This document shows, piece after piece, positions 35,724 through 45,649 of a DNA stretch of 53,318 nucleotides. Positions within the stretch are counted from its first letter, which is position 1. Each line of letters begins with the position of its first letter. The notes beneath the pieces were generated by a model. That model was not told the origin of the DNA, did no database searches, and worked only from the letters and a program-made list of their open reading frames with translations. Source of the stretch: Desulfuromonadales bacterium (GTDB lineage: Bacteria; Desulfobacterota; Desulfuromonadia; Geobacterales; Pseudopelobacteraceae); NCBI GenBank assembly GCA_013377095.1, contig JACAAY010000024.1:1-53318 (forward strand), written 5' to 3'. Made by a program: the position numbers and the translations under genes.

Positions 35724-37397
35724 ATGAGTCTTGTCGGAAACCTGGAAGACCTTGGGCTTGGTGAGATACTTCAGATTATCAACCTCAGCAGAAAGTCAGG
35801 TACCCTGACTCTCCGGTGCAAGGGTCATGAAGCAGCCATAGTCTTCCGTTACGGACAGGTTGTCAGGGCATCCTCCAGCATGTTCCCCCAGAGTCTGGGG
35901 GAGCTCCTTACCAAACACTCCGTTATTGATCCCACCATTCTCCGCAAAGCACTAGCATTGCAACAGTCGGAAGGTTTTCTTGAACGCCTCGGATCAATCC
36001 TTGTCAAAAACTTTGATGTCAACCAGGAGGTGATCGAAGAGGTTGTCCGCGCCCAGGTCGAAAAGATTGTGGTTTCACTGTTCGACTGGACCAGTGGCAG
36101 TTTTGATTTTCTGATTCAGGATCTGGTAGAGACGGTGTACGACACCAGGATGGATCCGCTACAGTTCATGCTCAACCAGGGTCTAAATCCCCAGTACCTG
36201 GCCATGGAAGGCGCCCAGGCCATGGATGAAAAACGCCAGGCCGTCAACAGGGGTGACTTTGGTCCTCAGTCAGGCAGTGATACGGAACACACCCAGAACG
36301 CTACTCGCCCCACTTCCGTAAAAGGAAAGTCCCACACTAAAAATCCGTTGGTGATGGTCGATGACGACGGCCCGACACTTCAGGCTGTGGCAGCAGCCAT
36401 GCGGGAACTGGGCTACGACGTTCATGCCATGACCCGTAGCGAGGATACACTTATCAAGGTCGACAGCCTGATCAGGGGGGGGGCGCATCCGACGATCCTG
36501 ATCGACCTGATCATGCCCAAGATGGATGGTTCCGGAGTGTTGGGCGGGATAGAACTCATGGAGTTGCTGCACTCCAACTTCAAGGATCTCAACATTATAG
36601 TGATGACCGACTATCAGCATGCAGAAGCTGAAACAAAGGTTCATGACAGGGGCTATCCGTTTATCATGAAGCCGCGCCGGCCAGAAATCGGCAAAGCAGA
36701 TCACCTGGGCGTCTTTATCGGCCGACTTCAGGGTGAGATTCTGCTGATGGAGCAGGTGGCACAGGACACGGGACGTCCGGAGCGATTTAACCTGGGTGAC
36801 GAGTTGCGGATGGAAATGGATGACAGCTCGGATTTTCATCCACTCACCGATACCATTGCAACTGACGGCCCTTCATTACTGAAGTGCATGCTTGAGGAAC
36901 TCAACAACCCTGACCAGCAGGGGGGCGTCCTGTTGCTGGTGTTGCGGTTTGCATCGGAATTCCTGAATCGTGCAATAGTGTTTATGGTTCACGACCGGGT
37001 TGTATCCGGTGTGGGACAGTTTGGTATCTCAGATGGCATAATCACCGGTGATGAAAAGGTTAGGGCCATCAATTTCCCGCTGGAGTCGGACTCACTTTTC
37101 AGTAATCCGGGCAAAACATTGCGCTCGACAACCTGCAAGCCAGATATAACGCCTGTGGATGCCCATATTTTCAAACAACTGGGTGGCGGTATACCTGCTG
37201 AGGTGTTTGTCGGTCCTATTACCAGCAATTCGCGCTTGATCGGTTTCCTGTACGGCGACAATTTGCCTGATGATTCGCCGCTGTTGGGTACCGATATCCT
37301 TGGCATTTTTCTTTCCCAGGCCGGAATCGCCATGGAGCAGGGTTTACGGTCAATGCGCTTGAACACCCCCGAACAGCGGGATAACTCCGGTTCCTGA
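35724..37397 (+). CDS. PATAN (DUF4388)-receiver-GAF-like regulatory protein
   Basis: A 557-residue regulator heading the chemosensory cluster. The N-terminal PATAN/DUF4388 domain (1-115) has the typical SLVGNLEDLGLGEILQIINL and SGTLTL pattern; a linker leads to a receiver domain (about 207-335) with acidic residues MVDDDG and acceptor Asp261 in ILIDLIMPKMDG; the C-terminal 180 residues look GAF-like. PATAN proteins occur in signalling and motility/biofilm regulation in deltaproteobacteria and other phyla. The receiver could be the phosphate target of the downstream CheA, because no separate CheY is encoded here. The receiver has an unusually long insertion around the acceptor's following helix. 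Confidence 0.85.
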   Translation: MSLVGNLEDLGLGEILQIINLSRKSGTLTLRCKGHEAAIVFRYGQVVRASSSMFPQSLGELLTKHSVIDPTILRKALALQQSEGFLERLGSILVKNFDVNQEVIEEVVRAQVEKIVVSLFDWTSGSFDFLIQDLVETVYDTRMDPLQFMLNQGLNPQYLAMEGAQAMDEKRQAVNRGDFGPQSGSDTEHTQNATRPTSVKGKSHTKNPLVMVDDDGPTLQAVAAAMRELGYDVHAMTRSEDTLIKVDSLIRGGAHPTILIDLIMPKMDGSGVLGGIELMELLHSNFKDLNIIVMTDYQHAEAETKVHDRGYPFIMKPRRPEIGKADHLGVFIGRLQGEILLMEQVAQDTGRPERFNLGDELRMEMDDSSDFHPLTDTIATDGPSLLKCMLEELNNPDQQGGVLLLVLRFASEFLNRAIVFMVHDRVVSGVGQFGISDGIITGDEKVRAINFPLESDSLFSNPGKTLRSTTCKPDITPVDAHIFKQLGGGIPAEVFVGPITSNSRLIGFLYGDNLPDDSPLLGTDILGIFLSQAGIAMEQGLRSMRLNTPEQRDNSGS

Positions 37398-37443
37398 TGA
37401 CGCTCCGCCCAAAGAAGCCCCGTTTTCCCTGCAGCCGAATACC

Positions 37444-39522
37444 ATGACTGATCACATTGCACCGTCACATAGGGCTGCCCAGGATTTTCTGGCGGAAGCC
37501 GAGGATATTGCCGATAAGCTTGCCGTAAACCTGGCCGATCTGGCCGACAGCGACGACCTGAACCCCGACCTGCTCAATTCCGTTTTCAGAGGAGCCCATT
37601 CCATGAAAGGGCTGGCGGGCATTTTCGGGTTTACCGGAATTACCGAGCTTTCTCACCACATGGAAAGCCTGCTTGACTGGCTGCGTCTTGGCAAAGTTTC
37701 CCTGACAAAACCGGTCATCGGTTTACTGCTGGAGTCCCAGGCACTGCTCAAGTCACTTCTGCGTGATATATCCAAGAGCGGGCAACCCGCTCACACCGAT
37801 GAAGTCGCCGCATGTATTGCCAGGATCCGTGATCATCTTCTGCCCGACGCGGAAGATACATTCTCATCCAGCCTTGAGCACCTGGGACTATCCCGGCAGG
37901 TACTCAACTCCCTGACCGAGTATGAACAGCACAGACTCCGACATAATCTGGAAAAAGGGGAAAACCTGTATTCCATCCATGCCTCATACGGATTGGACAG
38001 CTTCGAAGGCGATCTTTCTCGACTTACCGATGCCCTGAAGAGCGGTGGCGAAATCATCAGTACCCTACCGGGTGCAGATGACAACAACGAGACCCGAATC
38101 GGATTTGACATCCTGTATGGATCATCCTGGCGTCCGGAAGATGTCAAAAAGCTGCTTGACGGCGCTGACATTCAGGTACTGAGGCTTGCAGCGTCGGACT
38201 CAGCCGCTGGTTCGGACATTGTCCGGGTTACGCCCCGGACCGTGCTGACCGATTCTACCCCGGGTACCGATGATAAAGGCAACGCAATCGGGGAAACGTC
38301 CCTCTATTCATCCAGGGATAGTGCACTTTCTACAAAAAGCACGAGCCGCACGGTCCGTGTGGATATCGGAAAACTTGATGAACTGATGAACATTGCGGCG
38401 GAGCTGACGCTGACCCACGCATCCATTGCCGATATCGCACTCAGGCTGAGTAAACAGGGTTTCTCCCGTTTGTCCATCGACCTGGCCAAAGCATCCCGAC
38501 TGCTTGAACGGAGGCTGTCCGCACTGCGGACGGGGGTTGTGGAAATCCGCATGATTCCCCTGGGACAGCTGTATGAAAAGCTCTCCCTGATCGTGCGTGG
38601 TATCTCCCGGGAACAGGGAAAAAAGGTCGATCTGAAACTCACCGGCGCAGACACGGAGCTGGATAAACTGATCATGGAAGAACTCTCCGACCCGATGATG
38701 CATATCATCAGAAATGCCATTGACCATGGCATTGAAGCTTCCGAGCAGCGCCTGGCGTATGGCAAGAATGAAAACGGAGTTATCGCCATTTCTGCCCGTC
38801 AGAAGGGCAATCATGTCGTCATAACGGTTGAAGACGATGGAAACGGTATTGATCTGGATAAGGTCAGGGCCGCTGCCCTGCACAATGGGCTCGTTTCTCA
38901 AACGGACTGCATCTCGGATAGGGAAGCGCTGGAGTTCATCTTTCTGCCCGGATTCTCAACGACCGATGCAATCAGCGAGGTATCCGGCCGTGGCGTGGGC
39001 ATGGATGTGGTCAGAAACAACATCAGCGCCATGTCCGGCAGGATTGACATCGAAACCGCCAAAGGAACTGGAACGCGTTTTACCATTACACTGCCAGTTA
39101 CGCTGGCCATTACCAAGGCGCTGATACTCACCTGCGCCGGAAGAACCTATGCGCTCCCCATTGCATCGGTGCATGAATCGCTGCTACTTACCGACAGAGA
39201 CGTTCTTTGTGTTGAATCTGGAGAAGCAATCCAGCTGCGTGAGAAGACACTACCGATTCTCGGACTGGATGTGTTTTTCGGCCTGGACCGACCCGGTGTC
39301 CGTCCGGAGGAGTATTACGTGGTTGTGGCGGGGATTGGTGAGGTTTGTCTGGGGATAGTGGTGGATGACCTGCTGGGACAACAGGATATCGTTATCAAAT
39401 CGCTTGGCGATAGCTTCAGAGGGGTACAGGGGGTTTGCGGAGCCGCCGATCTGGGAGATCTGGGCACCATTCTGGTGCTGGATGTTGGGGACATGATCAA
39501 TGAAGCGCTCAGATACAGGTAG
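37444..39522 (+). CDS. cheA: Chemotaxis-type histidine kinase CheA
   Basis: CheA-like kinase of 692 residues. Hpt/P1 with phospho-acceptor His52 in FRGAHSMKGLAGIFGF; a 105-290 segment that does not look like a standard P2 domain and may include a P2-like fold (YSIHASYGLDSFEGDL); dimerisation P3 (about 295-385); ATPase P4 with HIIRNAIDHGIE, VEDDGNGIDL and GRGVGMDVV; and a CheW-like P5 (about 548-690). It belongs to a compact unit with two CheW proteins, CheR and CheB. No methyl-accepting receptor gene is in the window. Confidence 0.94.
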   Translation: MTDHIAPSHRAAQDFLAEAEDIADKLAVNLADLADSDDLNPDLLNSVFRGAHSMKGLAGIFGFTGITELSHHMESLLDWLRLGKVSLTKPVIGLLLESQALLKSLLRDISKSGQPAHTDEVAACIARIRDHLLPDAEDTFSSSLEHLGLSRQVLNSLTEYEQHRLRHNLEKGENLYSIHASYGLDSFEGDLSRLTDALKSGGEIISTLPGADDNNETRIGFDILYGSSWRPEDVKKLLDGADIQVLRLAASDSAAGSDIVRVTPRTVLTDSTPGTDDKGNAIGETSLYSSRDSALSTKSTSRTVRVDIGKLDELMNIAAELTLTHASIADIALRLSKQGFSRLSIDLAKASRLLERRLSALRTGVVEIRMIPLGQLYEKLSLIVRGISREQGKKVDLKLTGADTELDKLIMEELSDPMMHIIRNAIDHGIEASEQRLAYGKNENGVIAISARQKGNHVVITVEDDGNGIDLDKVRAAALHNGLVSQTDCISDREALEFIFLPGFSTTDAISEVSGRGVGMDVVRNNISAMSGRIDIETAKGTGTRFTITLPVTLAITKALILTCAGRTYALPIASVHESLLLTDRDVLCVESGEAIQLREKTLPILGLDVFFGLDRPGVRPEEYYVVVAGIGEVCLGIVVDDLLGQQDIVIKSLGDSFRGVQGVCGAADLGDLGTILVLDVGDMINEALRYR

Positions 39523-40102
39523 CAACCATGTGAACACGGACGACTCTGGCAGAACGAGCAATGACCGCGGACATCCCGCACCGGTTGACATCATTCTTGC
39601 GGGAAGGCACGCGGCCGGTTGCGACATGAACCGCGGTCCGCTGTCCGAAGATCAGCTTCGGATTGGGGAAGAGGATTATGAAGAGTTTCTCTGTGTTGGA
39701 ATATCAGATGAAACCTACGGTATCAATATCTTGCAGATCAAAGAGATCATTAAACCGCGTCAGGTGACCGAAATTCCCCGCACGCCGTCCTCTGTATCCG
39801 GAGTAATTTCCCTGCGTGGCATGATCATTCCCGTTCTCAACACCCCTGAACAACTGGGTTTGAAACCACCCCCTGCCACCAGTGAGGCACGCGTGGTTGT
39901 GGTGAAAACCTCTACAGGTTGTACCGGTTTGCTCGTCAACAAAGTTTTTAAGGTGGTCCGTGTCTCACGCAGTTGTGTCGAATCAGCTCCGGCCGTGGTG
40001 CGGGGAATTGACCGCACATTCGTCAGCGGTATTGGAAGGGCCGATAACTGCATGCTGATTCTGTTGAATGTTGAACGTGTCGCGGAAATTCCTCCGTGGT
40101 GA
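39500..40102 (+). CDS. cheW: CheW-like coupling protein 1
   Basis: Scaffold protein linking receptors to CheA. The CheW fold occupies about residues 58-195 (FLCVGISDETYGINILQIKEII, then ISLRGMIIPVLN, and a final GRADNCMLILLNVE). The first ~55 residues are extra and low in conservation, so the true start could lie further down; I keep the ATG at 39500 (GGGG nine bases upstream), which overlaps the cheA end by 23 bases. Confidence 0.85.
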   Translation: MKRSDTGSNHVNTDDSGRTSNDRGHPAPVDIILAGRHAAGCDMNRGPLSEDQLRIGEEDYEEFLCVGISDETYGINILQIKEIIKPRQVTEIPRTPSSVSGVISLRGMIIPVLNTPEQLGLKPPPATSEARVVVVKTSTGCTGLLVNKVFKVVRVSRSCVESAPAVVRGIDRTFVSGIGRADNCMLILLNVERVAEIPPW

Positions 40103-40141
40103 GCGGTTTCATATAATGGTGCCATCGGCCCAGGTCGGAAC

Positions 40142-40612
40142 ATGAACAACAAGGATCAGGAAATAGCGCTGGCCTGTTTCAGGTTAGGCAGATCGTTTTT
40201 TTGCATTGATGTCATGCGTATCAATGAGGTCGTTACTTCCAAAGCTCCCTCCTTCCTGCCATGTCCCACCCGTTTTTTCCAGGGGGTTATTACCCTGCGA
40301 GACGCCGAAATTCCGGTCCTGGATATGCGCGTACGCTTCAACATGGCTTCACGGCCGGATAATGAACCGGGCGAACTGATTGTCGTGAGACTACCGGATC
40401 GTCTGATTGCGCTGGCCGTGGATAAGGTTATCGAGGTAATCAGCGTGCCGGGCAACAGGATCATGCCGCCACCCGACCTTGAGGGGCCCGGTGCCGAATG
40501 TATTCTGGGGGTTTGTCATTTTCAGAACCATGCGGTTATGGTTGTTAATATCGACCTGCTGCCGGGCAATGACGGTTCGCCATTGCCTTTACAGCCGCCT
40601 GTGAGCGGATAA
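40142..40612 (+). CDS. cheW: CheW-like coupling protein 2
   Basis: A second, shorter CheW (156 residues): ACFRLGRSFFCIDVMRINEV, GVITLRDAEIPVLDMRVRF and VCHFQNHAVMVVNIDLL match the family along its length. Its stop codon overlaps the start of cheR by one base. Two different CheW genes in one operon suggest two receptor types or a branched array. Confidence 0.88.
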   Translation: MNNKDQEIALACFRLGRSFFCIDVMRINEVVTSKAPSFLPCPTRFFQGVITLRDAEIPVLDMRVRFNMASRPDNEPGELIVVRLPDRLIALAVDKVIEVISVPGNRIMPPPDLEGPGAECILGVCHFQNHAVMVVNIDLLPGNDGSPLPLQPPVSG

Positions 40613-41457
40613 TGAGTGACGTTGAATTTTTTCTCTTTCGCGACATCATCCATGCATTCTGCGGCATGCATTTCTCTTTGGACGCCAAATACCTGCTTGA
40701 GAAACGTTTGGCTGTGCGTGTCAGGGATCTCAAGCTGGAATCATTTGCCGAGTATTTTCGTTATCTGACATCCAGCCCGGCAAAGGAGAGTGAGTTGTGG
40801 GATATCATGGATGTCCTGACAGTTAATGAAACCTATTTTTTTCGTGAAGCGTCTCAGTTGAAGGCCTTCAGCGATGAAATCTTGCCGGAACTGATCGATG
40901 TAAAATCGCGACGTGGGCAGCGTCAACTACGCATCTGGTGCGCAGGATGCTCAACGGGTGAGGAGGCGTACACCATTGCCATGCTGCTGGACCGGCCTGA
41001 ACTCCGGGGTTGGCCGGTTGAGATCATTGCTACCGACATCAGCCGCCGGGCACTTGCTCTGGCGCAGCGGGGAGTCTATGGCGCATCGTCATTCCGTGAC
41101 CTGGAGCCGCACTATCTGGAGCGTTATTTTAGTAACCACGGAGCTGGGTTTCGGATCAATGAAAAACTGCGGGAAAAGGTGAGTTTCAGGCTCCACAATC
41201 TGTATGATAGGGAGCATCCGGGCGTAACAGGAAAATTGGATGTTGTGTTTTGCCGCAACGTCATCATATATTTCGATCTTGATGCAAAGGTCACCGTGGT
41301 GACCGGGTTTCATAGCGCGCTCGCCGAAGGCGGCTTCCTGCTTTTGGGGCACTCCGAATCCTTGATAAACATATCAAGACAGTTTACCCTGCGTCACTTC
41401 ATGAATCACACGGTGTATCAGAAGCCTGAAGGGGTGGGGCAGGGAAGGTCGGCATGA
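40612..41457 (+). CDS. cheR: Chemoreceptor glutamate methyltransferase CheR
   Basis: SAM-dependent methylation of receptor glutamates. The 281 residues show the N-terminal helical domain, the SAM-binding IWCAGCSTGEEAYTIAM, the IIATDISRRALALAQRGVYG strand and DVVFCRNVIIYFD. There is no C-terminal TPR extension. The start shares a base with the cheW stop and the end overlaps cheB by four bases. CheR implies methylated receptors somewhere in the genome even though none is nearby. Confidence 0.95.
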   Translation: MSDVEFFLFRDIIHAFCGMHFSLDAKYLLEKRLAVRVRDLKLESFAEYFRYLTSSPAKESELWDIMDVLTVNETYFFREASQLKAFSDEILPELIDVKSRRGQRQLRIWCAGCSTGEEAYTIAMLLDRPELRGWPVEIIATDISRRALALAQRGVYGASSFRDLEPHYLERYFSNHGAGFRINEKLREKVSFRLHNLYDREHPGVTGKLDVVFCRNVIIYFDLDAKVTVVTGFHSALAEGGFLLLGHSESLINISRQFTLRHFMNHTVYQKPEGVGQGRSA

Positions 41458-42527
41458 ACAAACGTATTCGGGTTGTTGTTGTCGATGATTCCGCCTTCAG
41501 CAGGCGCAGTATCACAAAAATGCTGGATGGATTCGCCGGTATCCAGGTGGTGGGATATGCGGTCAATGGCGAAGAGGGTATTCGCAAGGTTATCGCTCTG
41601 AAGCCCGATCTGGTGACCCTTGATCTGGAAATGCCCAAAATGGATGGATTTACCCTGCTGCGAATCCTGGCGACCCGTTTTTCCACACCGGTCGTTGTGG
41701 TCAGTGCCCAGGGTGGCGCAGACAATGTGTTCAAGGCGCTGGAACTGGGTGCTTTCGATTTTATCGTCAAGCCGTCGAATGTGGCTTCGGAGCAACTCCT
41801 GTTTATACAGAATGATCTCCGCAACAAAGTCCTTCAGGCGATGGACCGCAAGCCGGGCATCAAAACGAGGGCAGAGCGAACAGATGACAGGAATGTGACT
41901 CGATACACCTGTGCTAAGCCGGAATCGCACCCAAGCAACGGTTCAGTTCATCCATTTGATATCGTAGCTATCGGCGCATCCACCGGTGGTCCCCCGGCGT
42001 TGCAGAGCATCTTCTCCTCCTTTGAACGGCAACTCCCCTTTGCGGTCGTTGTTTCTCAGCACATGCCGGCGGGTTTTACCAGAGCATTTGCCGAGCGCCT
42101 CAACCGCTCATCGGCTTTTGCGGTCAAGGAAGCGGAAGAGGGTGATGCTGTTCTGCCGGGTCGCATCCTGATTGCTCCCGGGGGCATGAATCTCGTTCTG
42201 GAAACTCAGTCCGGCAAAGTCATCGTCAGAATCGTTTCGCCTACACCGGCTGATCGCTATACACCTTCGGTTGATGTGATGTTCACTTCCTGCGCAGAGG
42301 TCTACGGCAAGCGCATGATGGCGGTGGTTCTCACCGGAATGGGAAATGATGGCAGCAGGGGGTTGCGTTCGGTAAAGGAGCGAGGCGGTTTTATCGTGGC
42401 GGAATCGGATGAAACCGCGGTGGTGTACGGCATGCCGCGGGAGGCTGTTGCAACCGGCTGCGTTGATCAGGTGCTTCCCTTGCAGCACGTGGCCCACGAA
42501 ATTCTTTTCCGGGGAGCTTTTTTGTAG
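41454..42527 (+). CDS. cheB: Protein-glutamate methylesterase CheB
   Basis: Receptor demethylase with N-terminal receiver (VVVDDSAFSRRSI, LDLEMPKMDG with acceptor Asp) and C-terminal esterase (catalytic Ser in IGASTGGP, His in VVSQHMPAGFT, Asp in GMGNDGSRG). Length 357 is normal. Its linker (about 135-165) is rich in charged and polar residues. It closes the chemosensory operon and may be the only phospho-receiver of CheA besides the PATAN protein. Confidence 0.95.
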   Translation: MNKRIRVVVVDDSAFSRRSITKMLDGFAGIQVVGYAVNGEEGIRKVIALKPDLVTLDLEMPKMDGFTLLRILATRFSTPVVVVSAQGGADNVFKALELGAFDFIVKPSNVASEQLLFIQNDLRNKVLQAMDRKPGIKTRAERTDDRNVTRYTCAKPESHPSNGSVHPFDIVAIGASTGGPPALQSIFSSFERQLPFAVVVSQHMPAGFTRAFAERLNRSSAFAVKEAEEGDAVLPGRILIAPGGMNLVLETQSGKVIVRIVSPTPADRYTPSVDVMFTSCAEVYGKRMMAVVLTGMGNDGSRGLRSVKERGGFIVAESDETAVVYGMPREAVATGCVDQVLPLQHVAHEILFRGAFL

Positions 42528-42562
42528 CCACATGCACAATTTTACATCTCCTATTTATTAGC

Positions 42563-42579
42563 CACAGAGATCACAGAGA
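42563..42579. repeat. Short tandem repeat before leuS
   Basis: Two copies of CACAGAGA (42563-42570 and 42572-42579) separated by one T, in the 79-base gap between cheB and leuS. Similar short CACAGAG-type runs recur in intergenic DNA of some deltaproteobacteria, from memory; role unknown. Confidence 0.3.
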
Positions 42580-42606
42580 ATACTTTTAATCAGAAAGGAA
42601 TCCATC

Positions 42607-45078
42607 GTGGAACAAAAATATAACCCGACGGCAATCGAGCAGAAATGGCAGCAGCAGTGGGAAGAACAATCCACCTTCGCGGTTACTGAAACGAGCGACA
42701 AACCCAAATACTATCTTCTGGAAATGTTTCCCTACCCCTCGGGCAGGATTCACATGGGGCATGTGCGCAATTACTCCATCGGCGATGTGGTCGGCCGTTT
42801 CAAACGTATGCGCGGCTTTAACGTTCTGCACCCCATGGGATGGGACGCCTTTGGCATGCCGGCTGAAAACGCGGCCATTCAGAATAAAAGCCATCCCGCG
42901 AAATGGACCCACGAGAACATCGACTACATGAGGGGCCAGCTTAAAAAAATGGGTCTCTCCTATGACTGGAAGCGGGAGCTGGCCACCTGTGATGTGGAGT
43001 ATTACCGCTGGGAGCAGAAGATCTTTCTGGAAATGCTCGCCAAGCATCTGGCCTACAAAAAGACCTCCTTTGTCAACTGGTGCCCAAAGTGTGAAACCGT
43101 ACTGGCCAACGAACAGGTTGAGGACGGCTCCTGCTGGCGCTGCGACAGCGACGTACAGCAAAAGGAGCTTGACCAGTGGTTCTTCCGCATCACCCATTAC
43201 GCCGAGGAACTGCTGGACTTTACCGACAAGCTGCCCGGCTGGCCGGAGCGGGTGCTGGTCATGCAGCGCAACTGGATCGGCAAGAGCTTTGGCTGTGAAA
43301 TCGATTTTCCGCTGGAGGGTCATCCGGTTCCGATCAAAGTCTTCACTACCCGCCAGGATACGCTGTACGGGGCGACCTTCATGTCCCTGGCTCCGGAACA
43401 CAGGCTCGCCCATGCCCTGACCACCACCGACCGAAAGGAGGAGGTTGAGCGTTTCATTGAAAAGGTCAAGACAACCGAGCGCGGCAAACGCACCGCAGAC
43501 GATTATGAAAAAGAGGGCGTTTTTACCGGTTCCTACTGCATCAACCCCCTGACCAAAGCCCGCATGCCAATCTATCTGGCAAATTTTGTCCTAATGGACT
43601 ATGGCACCGGCGCGGTCATGGCGGTACCAACCCACGATCAGCGCGATTTCGAATTTGCCAAAAAGTACGATCTGCCATTACGGGTAGTGATTCAGCCGGA
43701 GGGGGAAACCCTTGATCCGGCCACCATGGCCGCCGCCTACACCGAGCCGGGTGTTATGGTCAACTCCGACAGGTTTGACGGTCTGAACAGTGAGGTTGCC
43801 AAGGATGCCATCGCCGCATACCTGCAGGAAACCGGCAGCGGCAAAACGACCGCCACCTTCCGTCTACGCGACTGGGGCATCTCCCGTCAGCGCTACTGGG
43901 GCAACCCCATTCCAGTGATCTACTGCGATGTGTGCGGTGTGGTGCCGGTACCGGAGAAGGATCTGCCGGTGCGCCTCCCCATGGATGTTGAGTTCACCGG
44001 TGAGGGGGGCAGTCCCCTGGCAAAACTGGAATCCTTTATCAATGTCCCCTGTCCGAAATGCGGTACTGCCGCCCGCCGCGAAACCGATACCATGGACACC
44101 TTCGTGCAGTCCTCCTGGTATTTCCTGCGCTACTGCTGCCCCGACTTTCTGGGTGGCCCCCTTGATCGCGAGCGGGTGGACTACTGGATGTCGGTGGATC
44201 AGTACATCGGCGGAATCGAGCATGCGGTCCTGCATCTGCTCTATGCCCGCTTTTTCACCAAGGTCCTGCGGGATCTGGGGCATATCAGTTGCAGCGAACC
44301 CTTTACCAATCTGTTGACCCAGGGGATGGTCATTAAGGACGGCGCCAAAATGAGCAAGTCCAAGGGGAATGTGGTGGATCCCAACTCCCTGATCGATCGC
44401 TACGGCTCAGATACGGCCCGGCTCTTCTCCCTGTTTGCCGCACCACCGGAAAAGGACCTGGACTGGAATGACCAGGGGGTGGAAGGTTCCTTCCGTTTCC
44501 TCAACCGGGTCTGGAAACTGGTTCACGAGCGGCTGGAGCTGGTGAAAAATGCCAAACCGCTGAGCGTGGATGCCCTGACCGGTGACGAACGCAGCCTGAG
44601 GCGGGCGGTTCACAAGACTATCAAAAAGGTCACCGAGGATATTGAGGAGCGTTTCCACTTCAATACCGCCATAGCAGCCGTGATGGAGCTTTTGAATGTG
44701 CTTCAGGCTGCCGAATCGGCAACTCCCCAGGCCGGTCCGGTCATGAAAGAGGCGCTGGAGAGCATGATCCTGCTGCTGGCCCCCTTTGTGCCGCACATTT
44801 CCGAAGAACTCTGGCAGCAGTTAGGGCAGGGTACTGCCCTGTCCGAAACCGCCTGGCCCGTATTTGACACGGCTGCCGTTGTTGATGACGAGATACTGAT
44901 GGTTGTGCAGGTCAACGGCAAATTACGCTCCAAGATCACCGTGGCTGCCGGCACTGATGAAGAACAGCTCAAAGCCATTGCTCTTGCGGATGACAAAATC
45001 CAGCCCTTTCTCCAGGGTGTGCAGGTGCGCAAGGTGATCTGCGTTCAGGGCAAGCTGGTCAATATCGTGGTCGGGTAG
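42607..45078 (+). CDS. leuS: Leucyl-tRNA synthetase
   Basis: Class I synthetase of 823 residues. HIGH motif as HMGH in [12 protein letters not shown], the CP1 editing domain with [12 protein letters not shown] and [15 protein letters not shown], a Cys4 zinc-like segment near the N-terminal insertion ([13 protein letters not shown] ... CWRC), and KMSKS as KMSKSKGN. It starts with GTG at 42607 after AAAGGA at eight bases' spacing. It is followed 12 bases on by an lptE-like gene and holA, the classic leuS-lptE-holA order. Confidence 0.97.
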   Translation: MEQKYNPTAIEQKWQQQWEEQSTFAVTETSDKPKYYLLEMFPYPSGRIHMGHVRNYSIGDVVGRFKRMRGFNVLHPMGWDAFGMPAENAAIQNKSHPAKWTHENIDYMRGQLKKMGLSYDWKRELATCDVEYYRWEQKIFLEMLAKHLAYKKTSFVNWCPKCETVLANEQVEDGSCWRCDSDVQQKELDQWFFRITHYAEELLDFTDKLPGWPERVLVMQRNWIGKSFGCEIDFPLEGHPVPIKVFTTRQDTLYGATFMSLAPEHRLAHALTTTDRKEEVERFIEKVKTTERGKRTADDYEKEGVFTGSYCINPLTKARMPIYLANFVLMDYGTGAVMAVPTHDQRDFEFAKKYDLPLRVVIQPEGETLDPATMAAAYTEPGVMVNSDRFDGLNSEVAKDAIAAYLQETGSGKTTATFRLRDWGISRQRYWGNPIPVIYCDVCGVVPVPEKDLPVRLPMDVEFTGEGGSPLAKLESFINVPCPKCGTAARRETDTMDTFVQSSWYFLRYCCPDFLGGPLDRERVDYWMSVDQYIGGIEHAVLHLLYARFFTKVLRDLGHISCSEPFTNLLTQGMVIKDGAKMSKSKGNVVDPNSLIDRYGSDTARLFSLFAAPPEKDLDWNDQGVEGSFRFLNRVWKLVHERLELVKNAKPLSVDALTGDERSLRRAVHKTIKKVTEDIEERFHFNTAIAAVMELLNVLQAAESATPQAGPVMKEALESMILLLAPFVPHISEELWQQLGQGTALSETAWPVFDTAAVVDDEILMVVQVNGKLRSKITVAAGTDEEQLKAIALADDKIQPFLQGVQVRKVICVQGKLVNIVVG

Positions 45079-45090
45079 GGGAGTAGGATT

Positions 45091-45648
45091 ATGAATGACA
45101 GGTCGCGGGCCAGCTTTCATCCCGGTATGTGTCGGATGGTTTTGACGTTTTTTACCGCTGTCGTTGTGCTGCTGGCGCTGGCTGGGTGCGGCTATCGCCC
45201 GGCCGCTTCCGGAGCCAATCGGTTGGACTCCAACCACCGCCTCTGGGTGGCGTTCATTGCCAATGAAACCACCAGTTCCTCGGCGCAAACAGTTTTGCGC
45301 CGAGCGCTACTGGAAGAAGCCCACACCATGCGGGGGATCGTGCCGGCCGGCAGCTTTGAATCCGCCGACCTGCAGGTGAGCGGTTCCCTGCGTTCCTACT
45401 CCCTGGGTGCGCTTTCCTATACCGCCCTGGATCGGGCACGGGAATACCGTTTGACCATTGAAGTGGAGTTGGAACTGCGCAGCACGGTTGACAAGACCCT
45501 AGCTTGGAAAGGTACCCTGAAGGCCTTCCAGGACTACCCTGCTAATGATGATCTCGCGCTCCAGCACAGTGCCGAGGAGGCAGCCCTGGTTGCCGCTTCC
45601 CGCAAGCTGGCCCAGAAATTTCTGACTACGCTGGAACAGTCCTACTGA
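45091..45648 (+). CDS. lptE: LPS-assembly lipoprotein LptE-like
   Basis: An outer-membrane lipoprotein that plugs LptD and helps place LPS. The 185 residues have a signal peptide with lipobox LALAGCGY (Cys about residue 33), followed by a domain starting YRPA and an IANETTSS ... LRRALLEE pattern seen in LptE. Sequence similarity in this family is low, and the assignment rests mainly on the order leuS-lptE-holA, conserved in many proteobacteria. The stop lies one base before the holA start. Confidence 0.8.
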   Translation: MNDRSRASFHPGMCRMVLTFFTAVVVLLALAGCGYRPAASGANRLDSNHRLWVAFIANETTSSSAQTVLRRALLEEAHTMRGIVPAGSFESADLQVSGSLRSYSLGALSYTALDRAREYRLTIEVELELRSTVDKTLAWKGTLKAFQDYPANDDLALQHSAEEAALVAASRKLAQKFLTTLEQSY

Positions 45649-45649
45649 C

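Noticed and set aside
42586-43413. 275-codon minus-strand open frame
   Set aside because: Antisense to leuS, created by its codon pattern.
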